Below, one piece after another: positions 50,140 through 54,335 of a DNA stretch of 54,335 bases. The position numbers and the translations under genes were made by a program. Origin of the DNA: Mesostigma viride. Its lineage: Eukaryota; Streptophyta; Mesostigmatophyceae; Mesostigmatales; Mesostigmataceae. The notes beneath the pieces were generated by a model. It did not search any database. It saw only the letters and a list, made by a program, of their open reading frames with translations, and was not told the DNA's origin. Where the stretch lies: positions 1-54,335 of the forward strand of contig RPFO01001440.1 in the NCBI GenBank assembly GCA_009746045.1, written 5' to 3'. Numbering within the stretch: the first letter of the stretch is position 1; every line of letters begins with the position of its first letter.

Positions 50140-51090
50140 ATGAAGACGTTTCGCGTGGCCGCGGGCGTCAAGGACGTCCGTCTCAGCGTCCGGGCAGCGT
50201 CCGCCATCCCCACCAACTACTACGGCAAAACCAAGCGCGATACGCTGAGGAGGATAGCGCTCATGCAGGGGCTGCGTCCGTTCCGGGACGCCACACGCCG
50301 GGAGTTGGAGTGCGCGGTGTATTGCAACCAGCAAGCCATCCGCATCCAGCGGTGGGTGAGGCGGACGGTGCTGCCCTACGCCCGCGCCAAGAGGACGATC
50401 GCCGCCCACCTGTCGATGAGGGTGTCCAACAAGGAGGACCCCATCACGATGGAGGATTTGCCGTCAAAGGAGAGGGTGTTCAAGTTCGTGCGCCCCACGC
50501 GGCAGGTAGTGGGGTTCGACGCGGTGCGGCTGGCGGAGTACATCATCGCGTCCGGGCGGTTCGAGGACCCGCAGACCCGGTTCCCGTTCTCGCCGGGGGA
50601 CCTGTGGAGGCTGGACAGGCAGGTGCGGAGGCTGGGGTTCCAGCGCCACTCGACGCTGTACATCTACCATCACCCGAAAGTGGTGAAGGCCATGCGCGAC
50701 CACGAGTCGCTGCTGGTGGGACTGGACAGGATCTCCACGGACCTGGTCGCGAGCATGGTGGACATCGCTGGAGGGGAGGCGGCCGACGCGGAGACGCTCT
50801 CCATCGTGGCGACGGATTACGTCCCGCAGTGGAGGACGTACGTTCGCCAGTTGCGCGTGCTGGACGTCCACGCCGGCACCACTACCGCGGACACGTGCAT
50901 CCGGATGGTGCGGGCCGAGTCCGGCAGCGACAAGTCCCCCGACCCGGCGCGGAAACAGCGGCTCGCGTGGTTGGAGGCGTTCATGACGTACTACATGCTG
51001 ATCGACAGCGGGGTGCCCCCGGGCTTCACCCCGTCCCATCCGGGCCCCGGCCTTATCGACATCGCGACGGGCGATGTCGTGATGGATTAG
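50140..51090 (+). CDS. DPIT-motif (U-box-like) virus-like protein P
   Basis: 316 residues, intact. An Arg-rich N-terminal half includes an IQ-like stretch (CNQQAIRIQRWVRRTVLPYA, about 67-87). Residues about 100-160 carry NKEDPITMEDLP, VVGFDAVRLAEYIIASGRFE and DPQTRFPFSPGDLWRLD, the 'DPIT ... FDA..LA.Y ... G.F.DP.TR.P....DL..LD' pattern I associate with a U-box-like domain in algal and other large DNA viruses. The C-terminal half is helical without recognised motifs. U-box proteins act in ubiquitin transfer; whether this one does is unproven. Followed 59 bases later by J2. Confidence 0.6.
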   Translation: MKTFRVAAGVKDVRLSVRAASAIPTNYYGKTKRDTLRRIALMQGLRPFRDATRRELECAVYCNQQAIRIQRWVRRTVLPYARAKRTIAAHLSMRVSNKEDPITMEDLPSKERVFKFVRPTRQVVGFDAVRLAEYIIASGRFEDPQTRFPFSPGDLWRLDRQVRRLGFQRHSTLYIYHHPKVVKAMRDHESLLVGLDRISTDLVASMVDIAGGEAADAETLSIVATDYVPQWRTYVRQLRVLDVHAGTTTADTCIRMVRAESGSDKSPDPARKQRLAWLEAFMTYYMLIDSGVPPGFTPSHPGPGLIDIATGDVVMD

Positions 51091-51149
51091 AAACGCGCGC
51101 TCACACAGTGGCAATTGTGTTTCATAGTATGTAGTATACACGGCTCGCG

Positions 51150-51989
51150 ATGTCTCATGTCATCCAGTTCCTGACGCCGGCCGACGGGGCGGAGGAGGAC
51201 CCGCAGTTCAGCGGCAAGATCCGCGTGACGGATGATGGCAGAATTTCAGTTTTTGATGCCATGTCTGCTATCGGTGTATCACAGCCCAGGGTTGTCTGGC
51301 TACGCCTTGCTAAGGACCATCACGAGGTTGTTACATTCTGTAACAACCTCAAATTCCCTGGCTCCGGCCAGCGCCCCACCCCCGCGACCGATCGACAGGG
51401 GATGACAAAGATCATAATGCTGCTCCCCGGCAAGATAGCCGCCAAGTTCCGTGACAAGGTGGCCGTGCTGTTAGAGCGATACCTCAATGCCGACCGTTCC
51501 CTGGCCGAGGACATCCTGAGGAGGGGGGGCGATGGCTCCGTCACCAACCTGTGCGAGCACCCCCGCATCCGAAGCTGCTTGGCCACCAAGAAGCTGAATG
51601 GGTGCATCAAGGAGTACTCGGACAAGCACAAGGGCTGCGGTGTGCTCTATCCTGTGGTGCATGACATCAACAATGTGGCGGTGACAGGCAAGACCGCCAG
51701 GGAGCTCAGGACACTTCATTCGGCGACGGGCTCCTCGCGTGACCTGGAGACAGAGTCTCAGATGGCCGCCATGTACTTTCTGCAGATCAGGGAGGCCGAG
51801 AAGCTGAAGGCCGACGCCAAGTTGAACCCCGTGGACGTGGCCAAGCGAACTCGCGCCATGTTCGAGCCCGTGTTCAAGGCTGATGGGTTGCACGATCTCA
51901 TGGCAGATGACAGCCGCATCATTGAGAATGCCAAAGTCATGCGCCTGAACCAACAGGCACAGAGAGAGGCCGCCATTGCTGCTAGCTAG
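51150..51989 (+). CDS. Bro/KilA-like protein J2
   Basis: 279 residues, intact paralogue of J1. Shared blocks: GKIRVTDDGRISVFDAMSAI, NNLKFPGSGQRPTPATDRQG, KIIMLLPGKIAAKFRDKVAV, LLERYLNADRSLAEDI. The C-terminal half (AEKLKADAKLNPVDVAKRTR ... REAAIAAS) is a Lys/Ala-rich helix. GTATAC lies ten bases before the ATG, and TCGCG precedes the ATG as in M. It is the last gene of the virus-like block on this side; J1 and J2 face opposite ways about 3.4 kb apart. Likely DNA-binding regulator. Confidence 0.7.
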   Translation: MSHVIQFLTPADGAEEDPQFSGKIRVTDDGRISVFDAMSAIGVSQPRVVWLRLAKDHHEVVTFCNNLKFPGSGQRPTPATDRQGMTKIIMLLPGKIAAKFRDKVAVLLERYLNADRSLAEDILRRGGDGSVTNLCEHPRIRSCLATKKLNGCIKEYSDKHKGCGVLYPVVHDINNVAVTGKTARELRTLHSATGSSRDLETESQMAAMYFLQIREAEKLKADAKLNPVDVAKRTRAMFEPVFKADGLHDLMADDSRIIENAKVMRLNQQAQREAAIAAS

Positions 51990-52380
51990 TTACAGCGTGC
52001 GCTTTGGGACGGGTTTAAATGAGCACTTATGCAAAGATCGAGACGTGCATGTCATTCCCAGAGGATGAAGTGACCGTAGTTGAGTCGCGACCGGGATTGT
52101 TCACCTTTTTTTACCCCTGGGGAGAAAGAGCAGGCTCGATGAGCGTGGGAAATTCCGTACCCGAGCGCGTGGACATGAGGGGAGGGTGGTCCCACGCGGA
52201 ATGGGGTAGATTTTTGCAAGAAAAAAACGCTAGTTTCAATCGTCCGAAAACCGGACATTGCGCCGAAATTCTTGCCGAATTTTTTGCAGCCGAGCGAATT
52301 TTCCGCCGGCCGGACTTTGCGCCAGTTTTATTTAACTTGACCTTTTCCTGCTGTCGCGTGCACTTTGTCCCATGCCTCAG
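51990..52380. other. Right edge of the virus-like block
   Basis: Composition changes here from GC-rich coding to mixed AT-rich sequence leading into a MITE fragment. A 122-codon ORF (52,019-52,387) runs into the MITE and has no recognisable content. I cannot place the exact junction. Confidence 0.35.
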
Positions 52381-52644
52381 GGACTGAAATTTTTGTAGCG
52401 GAAACGTTTTGGCCGTCACTTCCTTTTGCGCCAAGTGTTGGACTAGAAAATTCGTAACAGAAACTTTTTGGCAGTTGGCGTCACTTCCTTTCGTTCGACT
52501 GAAAATTCTCTGAAATTCGCTGAATTCGTACCGTAGCCTAATTTTTAATACCTCGAAGTGACGGGGCACTTAAAAATTTGCCCACAAGTACACTTGGCAG
52601 CGCGCTCACTGGGAAAAATTGTACAGCCGCTCGGCGGGCCACTT
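52381..52644 (-). mobile_element. MITE-like element, fragment (third copy)
   Basis: Matches the 3' end of copy B (13,780-14,053) with scattered differences, including GAATTCGTACCGTAGCCTAAT, and ends GCTCGGCGGGCCACTT. The other end is missing or unrecognisable. Confidence 0.8.
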
Positions 52645-53065
52645 CAAAATTCGTGCGTGGCCTGCACTAATACAATTCGTCTCCATGGCCTGCTAGCAGC
52701 TTTTTACTATCAATTCAGGGAATCAACAAACTCTAAAAAAAGTTTGATGGAATCGTATATATATTTGCATGTACTAATTGACAAGGCAATGTGCCTACAA
52801 AAAGGTGCGGGGACAACCTGATGACGGAAATTGTCGAAGTCTTTCAGACTACTACCGTTCCTGCTATCGCGTGCACTTCAGTTCGTCCGTTGCCTATATC
52901 ATTTACATAACTTAAATAATAAAATCAAGGTCGCGCTGCAAAAAGAGGCTTCACAACAACCATCACCAACAATACTAGGATCAGAATACTAGGAAGAAAC
53001 CTGATGGCTCTATCTTGACCGCATAGAATAGTAATTCCCTCAATTCAACAAAAAACGACTCACCT
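52645..53065. other. Intergenic, no feature seen
   Basis: AT-rich sequence with short A/T runs. No gene, RNA or repeat supported. Confidence 0.35.
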
Positions 53066-53815
53066 TTACTCACCCTCGTTCCGGGCCACCTCTTGCTCCT
53101 TCATCTCGTGCGTGAACCATGCACCGCAAACATTGACTAGGTGTGCTTTGAAAGAAACCGAGCATACATGTCAAAGTGTAGAAAATACATGTCAAAGTGC
53201 GCCCCTTCGAACAACAGCAGCAAAATTATAACCCCTGTTGCCGCGGCCCATCCCGTCACATGTGACTTCAAGACGTCCCTCATTTGCGACGAGTATTGCA
53301 AAGTAGTGTCGTAATCCATCGATGTGTCTGTAATCTGGGGGCCAATTGTTCGCAAGGATAGGTGGCAATTAGTAATGAAGGAGACCACCCCCAAGCCAGT
53401 GGGGGCTCCGCGTGTGACACCCCCAAGCCGGTGGGAGGCATTCACAGTACCCCAGATTCGGGCCGTGGTGCCCACATACCCCTGTCACTAGGACTTCGAT
53501 AATAAGCGCCATCCATCCCATCACACTCGACTGTACTGAGTCGGCTTATCAAGGAGACAACCAGCGCAGGTATATATTTCCGAATTCAACTCCAATTGGA
53601 ATACTTGCACAAAGCGAAACGAAAATAATTGCAATTGAGGACTCTCTGCAGCTAGACCCTCGCCCACTTGCTCAACATCGATTCTACCATATGGTGTGTG
53701 CAACTTCACACTTAACCTCCCCGTTCTCAACATGCGTGCCTCAACTCCCCCTTCCGTTGGGTTATACCAAACAAACAAAGAATTATTAAGTTGCGCAGCA
53801 AGTTCAAGAGTTGTT
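53066..53815 (-). CDS. Possible multi-exon host membrane protein gene (partial)
   Basis: Minus strand, probably spliced. One open segment (about 53,815-53,521) reads ELAAQLNNSLFVWYNPTEGG ... VKLHTPYGRIDVEQVGEGLA ... FQLELNSEIYTCAGCLLDKP. A second (about 53,320-53,180, after a CCCCCAG acceptor) reads SMDYDTTLQYSSQMRDVLKS and a membrane span GWAAATGVIILLLLF. A third short segment (53,128-53,066) ends at a GTGAGT donor. The candidate signals fit, but I could not confirm one continuous frame, and the family is not recognised. Low-confidence structure. Confidence 0.3.
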
Positions 53816-54335
53816 CGTTAACAAAAAAAACAAGCTACTAATTATTTATTTGCACGGGCACAGTAGCACTTGCAGCTAATAAAACGCTATCGTCTAATTC
53901 CGAAGGGCCTTTCGGCTAAATCAAAATTAACGATGCGGGCAGTGTGGCCGGAGCTGGAGACCTAACGGACATGACAGACCCCTAATGCGTCTGAGGGGAC
54001 GCACGAGGAGGCAAGGCTGGAACGTCCTCTGGAACCTTCCCCACCTAATCCGGAGATCCCGGGGGGCTCACTGTTTGCGGTGAAACATTGGTGGCCTTGG
54101 CCTTTGAATAATAGGACGCATCGTTCCAAGACATCTGCAGCAAATGATACAAAGCCATGGAGCAATTTCGAAAGTATCCGTAAGAATCATGTAGACCTGA
54201 GAAACAATTTTTTCGCAACCTCCAAAGTTGGGAGGGGTCTCGCTGCAGCTAGACCCTTCCGTGAACGCAAAAAATAAACATCGAATAACTGGAGGTCTTC
54301 CTGCAGCTAGACCCCTCAAATCATACAAAGATGAA
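53816..54335. other. Window end, short repeated motif only
   Basis: No supported gene. The motif CTGCAGCTAGACCC occurs at about 54,241 and 54,300, and also inside the exon-like segment at about 53,647. Possibly upstream exons or introns of the same minus-strand gene. Confidence 0.35.

Noticed and set aside
50094-51134. 346-codon plus-strand ORF overlapping gene P
   Set aside because: Different frame, Gly/Arg/Pro-rich; the DPIT-containing frame has the coherent protein.
52019-52387. 122-codon ORF at the right edge of the virus-like block
   Set aside because: It runs into a MITE fragment and the product has no recognisable features; kept only as a note on the boundary.

Overview
The window looks like nuclear DNA of a unicellular eukaryote, most likely a green-lineage alga. 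The evidence is a six-exon ammonium transporter gene with GT-AG introns, dense LTR and LINE retroelements, tetranucleotide microsatellites (TATG, GATG, CCAC) and a virus-derived block. I cannot name the species from sequence alone.

Region 1 (1-18,903) holds two related Copia-type LTR retrotransposons. Element 1 (817-8,622, minus strand) sits in a TATG microsatellite with target duplication GTATG. Element 2 (8,844-18,898, plus strand) sits in the 3' tail of a LINE with target duplication GCATA; an unfilled copy of that tail lies near 34,975. Both have LTRs bounded by AGTT...AACT instead of TG...CA, a conserved polypurine tract, an extra ORF before gag, a zinc-knuckle gag, and the pol order integrase - protease-like - RT - RNase H, with the protease-like domain after the integrase. 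Frameshifts and stops interrupt both pol genes. Two inverted copies of a 755-bp MITE-like element split gag from integrase in element 2.

Region 2 (18,899-23,167) contains LINE ORF1-type remnants that end in TTAA-rich tails, plus a long GATG array.

Region 3 (23,168-32,002, minus strand) is an ammonium transporter gene rebuilt here from six exons with consistent splice sites and phases. Both pore histidines of the family are replaced by asparagine. Its introns carry 45-bp, 63-bp and 53-bp tandem arrays.

Region 4 (32,003-36,747) is intergenic repeat sequence ending in a LINE reverse transcriptase fragment.

Region 5 (36,748-about 52,000) is the most unusual part. It is GC-richer to the eye, intronless and compact. 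It opens with a nearly perfect 5.15-kb palindrome (axis near 39,322), followed by about 10 kb of small genes on both strands: two Bro/KilA-like paralogues, a RING-like Cys/His protein, a protein with three tandem repeats, a viral-type basic DNA-binding protein, a DPIT-motif protein and several one-pass membrane proteins. I read this as the end of a large DNA virus genome (terminal inverted repeat around a hairpin telomere) integrated in, or joined to, host DNA. No capsid, polymerase or packaging gene is visible. A noncoding block carrying eight GAAGnCTATCC motifs in fixed order occurs three times. Four viral genes are each restored by one extra C/G in a homopolymer, which suggests systematic base-calling loss or slippage.

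Region 6 (52,000-54,335) returns to host-like sequence, with a third MITE copy and probable exons of a membrane protein gene.
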